Assembly (NCBI GenBank): GCA_027625915.1
Contig: JANTQA010000036.1
Span: forward strand, 2,661,501 to 2,725,500
Reading direction: 5' to 3'
From: Anaeramoeba flamelloides
Lineage: Eukaryota > Metamonada > Anaeramoebidae
DNA length: 64,000 nucleotides
A program made the position numbers and the translations under genes. Within the stretch, counting starts at the first letter, position 1. Each line of letters begins with the position of its first letter. The notes below the pieces were generated by a model that saw only the letters and a program-made list of their open reading frames with translations, ran no database searches and was not told the origin of the DNA. This document shows positions 1 to 10,130 of this stretch, piece by piece.

Positions 1-285
1 TCGAAAATTTTGAATCAAATCCTTTTACAAACCTATTAAATATTCATTTTCTCTGGAACTGCCCAGCCTATGAAAATTATCACAAATTCTTAATTTCTGA
101 ATTAGAAAAAATTAATTTTTCACTTATTTTAAATAATAATAATATTATTAATATTATTAATAAACAAGATTCAATATCTTCTTAGCCCTGGTAGATAATA
201 AAAACATGTTTGAATCTTTTATAGATTTTCTAAATTCAAGTTTAGGAATTCAGGTAAACAAGGGGAATTCCAAACCCCTCTCTTA
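1..285 (+). CDS. 3' part of an unrecognised gene cut by the window edge (uncertain)
   Basis: From base 2 a frame stays open for about 62 codons with protein-like composition (…NLLNIHFLWNCPAYENYHKF…ELEKINF…) before a TAG at 188-190. From about base 160 a second frame carries FLALVDNKNMFESFIDFLN and SSLGIQ, ending at a possible donor (CAG|GTAAAC near 254) or at a TAA near 285. The two stretches read like one protein, so an unseen intron, an indel near the AAT-rich stretch, or a decaying gene are all possible. I do not recognise the family. Downstream, an AAACAG acceptor near 332 could open a further exon (SINFMGVISLDYCF…), but that runs into a 24-G tract. Confidence is low. Confidence 0.35.
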
Positions 286-430
286 AATTACAATAAAAAA
301 CTAATTAATTTTTCCATGAACTTGGTAAAACAGTCGATAAACTTCATGGGGGTGATATCTTTGGATTATTGTTTTAATTGTTTGGGATTCGCCAGTGGGT
401 CTATCTATTTTGAAAAAAATATGGCTTTAT

Positions 431-454
431 GGGGGGGGGGGGGGGGGGGGGGGG
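431..454 (+). repeat. 24-base poly-G tract
   Basis: An uninterrupted run of 24 G lies in otherwise AT-rich sequence. It falls inside a short open frame (316-555) that would read it as polyglycine. That frame has no other coding character beyond a possible exon just upstream, so I treat the tract as a simple repeat. Confidence 0.9.
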
Positions 455-554
455 TTCTTTGTATATGGACAGTCGTGATTTTTATTTTTGTAATTTTTTT
501 TTACTCCGTGGTTAATAATTGGAGTATTTGTAACATATTTGACACCCCGTCCTA

Positions 555-1557
555 ATAAGAAAATAATTATAATTACAAGAGCTTAGTTTTTTTATAAAAT
601 AAATAACATTATTATTCCATGATAAATTATTTTTTTTAATAATAACAAGGAATAATTATGACAGGGTTTATTTAAGGTACGTTTTTTTACACTTCTTTAT
701 TATATCAAAAAGTGTACAAAGTAAAAATCACTGTTACAAATAAAAAAAAAAAAAAAAAATTGAAAAAACCCAATATATAAATAAGTATTTAATAATAAAA
801 TAATAGCCAAATCAATTTCCATTGTAAATTAATTGTTTCTTTGATTGAATTTTCAAGTTGTGGATGGAATTTGTCCAAATTTTTTTTAATATTTGTTGTA
901 TTTTTTTTTTTTTTATTTTAGAAATTTGTTGGTTTATTAAATTAAGGGTGTGGTTATATATATATATATATATATATAAACCAAATTTAAAAATTAAGAC
1001 AAACTTTTTTTTTAATATTTTTTTCTTTTTTCATTTGCCTTTCAAAAAATAAAGTGTTCACACTATATTTTTTATTTATTAATCTATTTTGGTTATTATC
1101 TCTAAACACTTTAGTAAAATATATTATTAAAAAAAAAAAAAAAAATGAAACAATTTTTTTAGGATGAAAAATCTGCCCCTATTTTTGAAATTTAGCTTAT
1201 ATATACCCGGAAAAAAATTATTGAAGTAGGAATACAATAATACTTAATAAGTAACTCTTTTTATTGAATGTAGAAAAATCACTTATCATTTTGACAAGAA
1301 TTCATTTTTCACAATTATATTTTAGGTAAAAAGACATGATCATTTTTTTTGGATTTTTATATTTAAAAAAGAAAAAGAAAGTGAAAATTTTTCAAAAGAT
1401 TTTGGTTTTGTAGAAATCTCACTTTTAATAATTTCAAGTCTTTTTATGAACAAATAACATCGAACCTTAATCTTATTAATAAATTGCAATATAAATAAAT
1501 CAAATATTGAATCCTTGAAGATCGAAAAAATGATCCTTTATTCTATTCACCAGTTTT
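555..1557. other. Gene-free AT-rich stretch with simple repeats
   Basis: No supportable gene. It holds a (TA)n run around 954-978, several poly-A/poly-T tracts, and the first copy of a ~145 bp dispersed repeat (about 1055-1195) that recurs at 48150-48300. Confidence 0.6.
1055..1195 (+). repeat. Dispersed direct repeat, copy 1 (partner at 48150-48300)
   Basis: Shares long near-identical stretches with 48150-48300, including CACTATATTTTTTATTTATT, GGTTATTATCTCTAAA and GATGAAAAATCT..CCCCTATTTTTGAAA. Same orientation in both places. No terminal inverted repeat was seen, so it may be the end of a larger decayed element. Confidence 0.7.
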
Positions 1558-1758
1558 TACAGTCAGTTTCACTTTTAAGGCACAAACTTTCAACGAAATT
1601 TAAGGCACAAGCAAAATCTCAAATTAAAGCACAAAATTCAAATTCTAGTAAAAATAAATTGTAAAAAATAAAATTCCAAATTTTGTGCTTTAATTTGAGA
1701 TTTTTTTGTGCCTTAAATTTCGTTGAAAGTTTGTGCCTTAAAAGTGAAACTGACTGTA
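1558..1758. mobile_element. Palindromic TA-flanked MITE, family 1, copy 1
   Basis: About 201 bp with almost perfect terminal inverted repeats of roughly 80 bp, starting TACAGTCAGTTTCACTTTTA and ending with its complement. The ends are bounded by TA, as expected for Tc1/mariner-type target duplications. The arms carry the word AAGGCACAAACTTTCAACGAA and leave only a ~40 bp spacer. No coding capacity. The near-identity of the arms suggests a fairly recent insertion compared with copies 2 and 3. Confidence 0.85.
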
Positions 1759-1860
1759 TTAAATTTCAAGAAATTTAAAAGATTAGATAATATTCTTTTC
1801 CAAATATTACAAATGTTAACACTGAACTATTATTAAAATTGATTATTTGAGAATATTTGG

Positions 1861-2055
1861 TACTGTCAGATCCTCTTTTAAGGTGCAAACTGTAAAGAAA
1901 TTTAAGGTGCAAAGAAAAGCCCAAATTAAGTCACAAAATTCAGATTCTAGTAAAATAAATTGTAAAAAAAAAATTCCAAATTTGTGCTTTAATTTGAGGT
2001 TTTTTCTTCCCTAAATATTATTGAAAGTTTGGGTTTTAAAGGTGAACTGACTGTA
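1861..2055. mobile_element. MITE family 1, copy 2 (degenerate)
   Basis: Starts TACTGTCAGATCC and ends GAACTGACTGTA, with the same internal words (AAATTTAAGGTGCAAA, CACAAAATTCAGATTCTAG, TTTGTGCTTTAATTTGAG) as copy 1, which lies only about 100 bp upstream. The arms are more diverged, so this is an older copy. Confidence 0.8.
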
Positions 2056-5000
2056 TTATTTATTTTTGTTAGAATTATTAATTTGAAACAGTTTTATTAG
2101 TTTGAAAATGTTTCAAAAATTGAGATATAACAATCAAAAATATTGATAATTTTAATCTTCGCGGTATTACTAGCCCATTGAAATAATTAATATAAAGATA
2201 TTAATTATTGATTAAAAATAATCAAGTTTAAAAGTATTTCTTTGGGTTATATGTTGGATTTTATAGGTTCTCAATATAAGTATTTTGTGTGGGTTTTGAA
2301 TTTAAAAATTTGAATGTTTAACTTATATTTTTTTTATAGAATAAAAATAAAAGAAAGGAATTGATTGGAATTTTTTTTTAATTAAAATATTAAATTTTTT
2401 TCGATTTTAAAAGTTTTATTCCCCATTTTTTGAAATTAACTCATTTGTTATACAAAGATATTTTAGAACTTAGTGATTTCGTTTTTAAAGTGTATTTTGG
2501 TACCGGTTCCTTTGTAGATAATAGGTTTCTTTCTTCTTCAACAATATATTTTTTTTTGTAATTTAGAAAAATGTTAGATTTTTAAATTTTCAAAATTTGA
2601 GAAAAAAGGATCAAACTGTTAAATCAATAACTCTTTCTGAAAATAGATTTAGAAATATGTTCAACGTTATAGTAATTCCGTGTTCACTATTTTTTTCTCA
2701 ATTTCAAGATATTTGAAATTCTTTTGAATTTTTTATACTCGAATTGGAATAATAAATAGGTACAAATTTTCAATTTGATATTTTTTTTCAATTCACAAAT
2801 TCCTTTCTTTCCTTGTTCTAATATTCCTCACTATAGATCAGTTTATCATAAAAAGAGACTAGCACACACACAAAAAAAAAAATCGCAGAAATTATAATCT
2901 ACTGATTTGAAAACTGAAATGAAAAAAAGAAAAATAACGAAAAAAAGGTTAAAAATTTTTTCCCCGTTATTTTTCAAACATCAATAAATTTTACTAAATT
3001 ATTTTTGTTTTACAACACATAAGGTTTTCAATTCCAGTAATTTGAAAAGGGGGTTATCTTATTATGGGTGTAGTGTATTGGTTACTGGATTCTTATCTGT
3101 TTGGTCTTGGGCTTGGCATGGGTTTTAATAGTTGTTAAAAATCGCAGTTTTTGACAATTTATTTTTTTTTTGCCGTAATTCTTAACTGTAGAGTCTAAGA
3201 CTAATAGGTTGGTAGGTGTTTAAGAATAAATTTTGATTTTTGTGTTTTAGAAAAGAATCTTGATTTACTTTTTATTCAATTAACTAAATGAGAAAAATTC
3301 TTTTTTAAAAGCTCCAAATACAAGACCAAGCCTAATTAAAAATTCCAATCAAAAATACACAAACCACATTTTTTATTTATAATTTACCTTCCGATTATTT
3401 GTCTTATACTCTTCAATTCGGATTTTAAAAACAAGAAAAATAAATTGTCAATAAGTTCATTTTTAACAACTACTGTAGTCAAAATAAAGTGTGCAAAAAA
3501 ATTTAATGCGTGTTTCAAAATAAAAAGTGTGTTTTTTTGTTATTGAAGACCTATACATTAACCAATCAAAGAAACTGATAATAAAGCCGAAAAAAATCTT
3601 GTACTGGTTTCTTAAATTCCTATTATTTAAAAAGAAATTCTAAAAATGAAGGATCAAATTGGAAAATTTATCTCAAAAAATAGAGTAAATTTTTAAGAAA
3701 TAAAATCAAAAAAAACACAAAAATTCAAAAAAATTGAGAATATTCTTGAAAATTTTCAACTATTTGCATGAATAATTTAAAAATTACTGAAAATAACCAT
3801 GGAGTTTACTTTCAAAAATGATTTGAACTTAGGTATACTATTTGGTAGTGGATTGGATGTTGACTTGGTACAAGAAGAAAAAAAAGCACGGATTATATTT
3901 TGAAATGCAGATTATAGTCTTTCTGCAGGCCTTATTTTGATCACTGTATTAACACCCATACCAAGTACAAGATCGAATAGATAGGAACCAAAAAAACAAG
4001 TGATCACACCCAACAAAAGATAATCTTTTTTCAAATTCCAGGGATTGTAAACCTTAAGTGTTGTAAAACAAAAATAAGGAAAGTAAAACAAGAACTGTCC
4101 ATGACAGAAACAAGTTATTGGTTTTATTCTGAAAATTTTGGTATTTGCAAAGTTAGCACCAAATGAATTGACAAAAAAGAAAATCAACCCTTAAAAGTTT
4201 TTTGTTCTGTCAAATTTTGCTCTCAACAAAAAGTACCTGTATTTTGTTATAATGGTAACCTTTCTAACTAAAAGATCGTTAAAAATTTATTTTTGAAACA
4301 GAAAAATACAAAAATGTTACTTTTTATTTTTTCAAACAAAATTCGAAAGTTCTCAAAAATGGAATAAAATTTTCGTGTCTCTTTTCAATTTTAGTAAAAA
4401 AAGTATTTTAAATTTTTTCGTTTTGCTTAATATTTGGATAGTGATCCTTTTTTGTTACTATGTTGATTATTTTTGTTGTCCAAGTGAAAAATTCAACTCA
4501 AAAATTTAAAAAACAATCAAATGAATCAATCCATTTAAAACAAATTGATTTTTTAATTCAACCAAAACAGAACTGGGGATTTTTTTAGCAACCCAAAAGA
4601 TATTTTGACTCTTGAGTATTTTGTTTTTTCCATTTGAAACAATTGCTAAATAAAAAAAATAAAATATAACAATATGATCTCAGAGAATTGGATTCTCTCG
4701 ATTTAATCTTTCTGAGAGAAACTGTGTTATTTTCTCTTTCATAAAACTCTGGCAAACAAAAAAAGATCAAGAGAATAGCCCTAAAAAATACAATTGACAA
4801 ATTATTAACCATAAGTTGGTGTCCAAAAATACCAATTGTTTCATTATTTCTCATGGTATATCAAATTGCTGTTCGAAAATTAACGACTTTTTTATCAACA
4901 ATTTTGATAATTATTTGTTCATGTTAAATCTTTGGAAACACAAATTTTAGAATTTCAAATGCACTTGTTTCTGAAAATTCCAAAATGAGTTGATTTCTGC

Positions 5001-5272
5001 AAACAATTTGTCAAAAATCAGGGAAAAAATTGGTCAATTAGGAGAAATTGATTAAAAACTTTTCTGCATCACTATTCGGAAAGAGACTAAAAATTAATTT
5101 AGCCCCCCTCCCCTGATCCATCAGGTTTATTTATTCAAAGAGACTTTTTCGAAGATAAATATCTTTTTCATTTTTTCTGATCATTTTTTTTTATTTTTTA
5201 AATTGAATTGTGCGATTTTTAAACACTTTTTAATTTTTTTTAATTTTATCAAATAAGAAAAATTTTTTTATT
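2056..5272. other. Gene-poor stretch with dispersed repeats
   Basis: No convincing gene. It contains the 3545-3920 repeat (partner near 50.2 kb) and an inverted pair sharing a GGTCTTGG(G/T)CTTGGCATGGGT-like core near 3100-3130 and 3945-3990. A minus-strand open frame at 4854-4585 (89 codons, ATG) is too weak to call a gene. Confidence 0.5.
3545..3920 (+). repeat. ~380 bp dispersed direct repeat, copy 1 (partner 50185-50565)
   Basis: Collinear similarity to 50185-50565 over the whole length: ATCAAAGAAAC, AAAAAGAAAT(T/C)CTAAAAAT, AAGGATCAAA, TGAATAATTTAAA, TTACTGAAAATA and GATTATATTTTGGAA/GAAATGCA near the end. No open frame is shared, so it is probably a non-autonomous element or a decayed fragment. 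Confidence 0.7.
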
Positions 5273-8200
5273 ATGTCGTCATCAAAAAGTTCGTCATCAA
5301 GCTCTTCATCAAGTTCTTCAGATTCTGAGAATAAAAAACAAGGTAATTACTTTAATTTTTAATGAGAATCTTTTTCTTTTATGTTTTTAAAAAATAAATT
5401 TTTTTTTTTTCTTTTTTTTTTGATTTGATGAAATTTTTTTCTTTAATTTTTAAAGGTGTTTGTTCTTTCCAAGCTTTTTTAAAAGTTTTTCCTTTCATAA
5501 TTTTTTTTTTTTGTTTTGGAAACTATCTTTGTTTTTTCAAGTGATTAAATATTTTTTGTTTTTGTCATTTACTAATTCCTTTAAACAAAAGAAAAGCAAA
5601 ATTCAGAAGAGGAAAATGTCGAGAAAAAGGAAAAGAAGGAAAAGAAAGTAAAGAAAGAAAAAAAAGGATCTGAACAAAAAGAAGAGAAAAAAGATAAAGA
5701 AGAAAAAAAAGAAAAAAAGAAAAAGGGAAAAAAGGATAAAACAAATAAAAAAGGCAAAGAAAAGAAAGACAAAGGCGAAAAGGGGAATGTAAAAGAAGGT
5801 TCTGATGAAGGAAAGAAAAAAAATAAGGAAAAGAAAGACAAGAAAGAAAAAGGAGTCAAAAAAGAAGGAAACGGAAAGAAAGAAAAGAAAGATAAAGGCA
5901 AAAAAGGAAAGAAAGACACAAAAGAAAAAGGAGAAAAAGAAGAAAAGAACGAAAAGAAAGATAAAGGCAAAAAAGGGAAAAAAGACGAGAAAAAGGGAAA
6001 GAAAGACAAAAAACCAAAAGGAGAACAAGAAGGGAATGAAAAGAAAGAGAAAGGGGACAAAAAGGGAAAGAAAGGCAAAAAAGAAAAAGGAGAAAAAGAA
6101 CGGAAAAACGAAAAGAAAGACAAAAAAGGAAAGAAAGATAAAAAAGCAAAAGGAGAAAAAGAAGGGAAAGAAAAGAATGAGAAGAAAGACAAAAAAGGAA
6201 AAAAAGAAGAGAAAGTAAAGAAAGACAAAAAAGAAAAAGGAGAAAAAGAAGGGAATGAAAAGAAAGAGAAAGGAGACAAAAAAGGAAAGAAAGGGAAAAA
6301 AGAAAAAGGAGAAAAAGAAGGGAAAAACGAAAAGAAAGACAAAAAAGGAAAAAAAAACAAAAAAGAAAAAGGAGAAAAAGAAGGGAAAGAAAAGAACGAA
6401 AAAAAAGACAAAAAAGGAAAAACAGAGGATAAAGAAAAAAAAGACAAAAAAGAAGGAAAAGAAAAGAAAGATCAAAAAGATAAGAAAAATAAAAAAGATG
6501 AGAAAAACAATAAAGACAAAAAGGATCAGAAAAATAAAAAAAAACCAGAAAAGAAAAAACCACTAACTAAAGAAGAAAAAAACCAAATAAAATTGAACAA
6601 AAACTGGGAAAAAACCTTGGGGCAAATAGACTTGCATTTAACGAAGAAACGAAAAAATTTACGTAAACAATTAGCTAAAGGCACAGGAGAAAAACGTAGT
6701 GTAGTTTGGAATAAAATAATACAAACTGGAAAACTCAAGGGCGGAGACAATCTTGGGAAATACCAAGAATTTCTTGATCAAAACAACGAACAATTTGACT
6801 CAATAATTGGAAAAGATATTGAAAATACATTCCCAGATCATGAATTATCAAAGAAAAATGAACTTCAACCAAAAGTTAGAGACGTTCTTAAAGTATGGAT
6901 CAATAAAAAACCTGATCAAGTTGGAAGATATAAAACAGGCATGAACTTAATTGCTGGTTTCTTATGTATTCACCTTGAATCCGAGGATGCTTATTACATA
7001 TTTGAACACATAATGGAAGAGTTTGGACTTAAACACTTTTATGAATTTGGAATGGAATTTACATCACCCAAAGAAAAAAAATCAGAAAAAAAATCAGAAA
7101 AAAAGGATGAAGAAAAAAAGAAAGATGATAAAAAGAAAGATGAAAAAAAGAAAGACGATAAAAAGAAAGATAAATCTGGATCCTCAAGTTCTGATAAAGA
7201 AAAAAAAAGTAGCACTTCTTCTTCTTCTTCATCTTCTGATGATGACAAAGAAGATAAGAAAGAAAAAAAAAAAGAAAATAAGAAAGAAAAAAAAAACGAA
7301 GAAAAAGAACAAAAAGAAGAAAAATCAGAAGAATTGCCAGAAAATGAAACGACAAAACTCATTACATATCAACTACAAAAACTTCTTGAAACAAAATGTA
7401 AAAAAGTTAATCTTCATTACAAAGACGTAGATCTTAAACCATATTTCTTTAATTGGATCAAAAATGCATTTATTTTTACATTCCCATTCCATATTGTTGA
7501 AAGAATTTGGGATTTATTTTTACTAGATGGAATGAATACACTTATTCAATTTACTTTTGGTACATTTAACTTTTTCGCATCTCAAATTACAAAATCCACA
7601 TGGAAAGATCTGAATGAATTCCTTGAATATCTCAAGAAAGGAGAATTTCCATTGGATAAATATCTTAATAAATGCTCAGGAATTACATTCAAAGAAAAAC
7701 AAATGAACATTTGGAAAGATGAAATTATTAAACCTATAAAAAAGGTAAATCCTGAAAAAACTGAAAAAAAAGCTAAAAAGGAGGATAAAAAAGATAAAAA
7801 TAAAAAGGAAAAAGATGGAAAGAAAGATAAAAAAGAAAAAGATGAAAAGAAAGATAAAAAGGAGGATAAAAAAGATAAAAATAAAAAAGAAAAAGATGGA
7901 AAGAAAGATAAAAAAGAAAAAGAAGAAAAGAAAGATAAAAAAGAAAAAAAAGAAAAAGAAGAAAAGAAAGAAAAAGTAGAAAAGAAAGAAAAAGTAGAAA
8001 AGAAAGAAAAAGTTGAAAAAGAAGAAAAGAAAGATAAAAAAGAAAAGAAATACAGTTCTTCCACTTCTTCTGATGAAAAAGAAGGAAAAAAAAGACCAGA
8101 AAAAAAGAAAGACAAAGAAAAAAAAAAAAAAAAAAAGAAGAAAAAGAAAAAGAAAAGAAACAAAAACAGGAAAAAGACAAAAAAGAAAAAGAAGAAAAAG

Positions 8201-8691
8201 AAAGGAAAGAAAAAGAGGAAAAAGAAAAAAAAAAGAAAGAGGAAATGGAAAAAAAAAAAAAAGAAAAAGAGGAGAAAGAAAAAAAAGAAAGAGAAGAAAA
8301 AGAAAGAAAAAAGAAAGAAGAAAAAGAAAGAAAAAAAAAAGAAAAAGAAGAAAAAGAAAAAAAAGAGAAAGAAGAAAAAGAAAGAATTAAAAAAGAAAAA
8401 GAGGAAAAAGCGAAAAAAGAGAAAGAAGAAAAAGAAAGAATTAAAAAAGAGAAAGAGGAAAAAGAAAAAAAAGAAAAAGAGGAAAAAGAAAGAAAAGAAA
8501 AAGAAGAAAAAGAAAAGAAAAAGAAAGAAAAAGAAGAGATCGAAAAGAAAAAGAAAGAAAAAGAAGAGAAAGAAAATAAAGAAAAGAAAGAGAAGAAAAA
8601 AAAAGATAAATCTGGATCATCATCTGATACTACAAGCTCATCTAGCTCATCTTCAAGCTCATCTAGCTCTTCTGATAGTGAATCACACTAA
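5273..8691 (+). CDS. TBC (Rab-GAP-like) domain protein with very long Lys/Glu-rich regions; catalytic fingers absent
   Basis: Two exons: 5273-5342 (MSSSKSSSS…DSENKKQ) and 5592-8691, joined in phase across a 249 bp intron with a TACTAAT branch-like site before the acceptor. Residues 25-350 are tandem K/E/G/D-rich repeats of the KKDKKGKK..EKGEKEG type. Residues about 390-680 form a TBC domain: IGKDIENTFP near 430, VGRYKTGMNLIAG near 470, and WI...F.F.FPFHIVERIWDLFLLDG near 670. A ~100-residue Lys/Ser insert splits the domain. In active Rab GAPs the first motif carries the arginine finger (IxxDxxR) and the second the glutamine (YxQGM). Here these positions are Asn and Thr, so GAP activity is unlikely and a scaffolding or Rab-binding role is inferred. 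After the domain the K/E-rich reading changes frame at a 19-A run (8118-8136). The Glu-containing frame then leads to a Ser-rich tail (DKSGSSS…SDSESH) matching the N-terminal style, ending at 8691; the unshifted frame gives only K/R and ends at 8695. Confidence 0.8.
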
Positions 8692-10130
8692 ATAATTGGA
8701 TTTTAAAAACATTTTGTTTTTCATTACCTTCCTTATTTTCATCGATTCAAATATTTTAATTATTCTTTGAAAGGTATTATATTTTTAATAACTATTAAAA
8801 TAATTTTTTTTTACCGAATTTAAAATAGCATACTTTTTATTTTTATGGTTTTTAAAACTTTTTATTTTAAATATTACCTTTCATACAAACAATTAAATAA
8901 ACAAAATTCTAAAAATTAGATTTTTATTGATTTAAATTTTTTTTTGATACAAGATATGCCTTTCCACAATTTTTACTTTTTTTTTATTATATTTTTTTGT
9001 TCTGAATATAGCTCCAAATTCAAAATTAAATTCCTTTATCAAGAGCTTGAACCTTATTGAGTATGGTTCAAAGTTTTATATATCAGATCAGGATAAATTG
9101 GTTATCTGAACTTCAAAATTACAAAAGTTTAAAGAAAAAAGTAAAATCCTATTTTGGAATTTTAAAAACAATTGAGAAACTTTTAAATATTTTTAATCAA
9201 CAGAAAGGCTTTTATTATAAAGCTATTTAGTCTATTGAACTTTTTTAATGTTTTTAAAAATAACTTGAAAGTTTACTAATTTTAAAAAAATTGTTGTTTT
9301 ATTATACAATTTACAAGAAGTACAATAGATAAACTGTTCTTTATCGATTCTATTTAGAATTTCAAAAAAAAATTTAAATGGATTAAGGACTATTCGAATT
9401 TTATGCTCAGTGAGGGTGGAAATAAAATACTATAAACAAAAAAAAAGCTTTAAAAGACAATTAATTGAGGAAAAGTCAAAATATTGCAATTTTTGGATTT
9501 TTTTGGATTTTGCTTGTTAATCATTTTTTTTACCAAAAACTTTTCGAATTTCCCGAACAAAACAAGGTAAAAATAAATTTTATACGAAAAGAAAACAAAT
9601 AAAAAGGAAATTGTTTTTTGTATTGATTTCAAATTGATTTTACTATTTATTTTGATAATTTTTGAAATTGAAGATTTAGACTAAAATAGATTTTTTGTTA
9701 TTATTAATTTGTTGATATTTCCAACAATCCAAAAACGATAAAAAAAAAAAAAATAAATTTTCTTACTGAACCACCAATGGTTACTGTTAAAAACCCATAT
9801 TGGAATCCATAATAAACAGAATCTTTCTTTCCTCCCATACCATCCGTTTTTAAAGATATTTTTGTATTATCTTATATCATTATATAATAAACAATTAAAA
9901 TTTATAATAGACAAAAATATTTTGTAGAGAAAATAATTTGTAAATTTGAATATTTCAATACAAGTCATCTATTAATGACCACCATTATCGATCAAATATT
10001 TTTGGTATATTTTAGATCCACGATTTCTGGACACCAAACAATAAAATTTCACAATTCGAAAGAATAGCCTATAGGAGTCAAATAGATAACAAAAAAAGAT
10101 TTATTTCAGGTCTATCTTATTTAAACCCAA
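8692..10130. other. AT-rich intergenic region without recognisable genes
   Basis: Only short AT-rich open frames and homopolymer tracts. I see no conserved coding or RNA feature. Confidence 0.6.

Noticed and set aside
5581-6566. Long Phe/Ser/Leu-rich minus-strand open frames and a Lys/Arg plus-strand frame over the same stretch
   Set aside because: They mirror the purine-rich K/E repeat coding sequence of the TBC gene. They have no conserved content, and the true frame is continuous with the TBC domain.
7039-8180. Further Phe/Ser-rich minus-strand frames and 7023-7430 plus-strand frame
   Set aside because: Shadows of the Lys/Ser-rich insert and C-terminal tract of the TBC protein.
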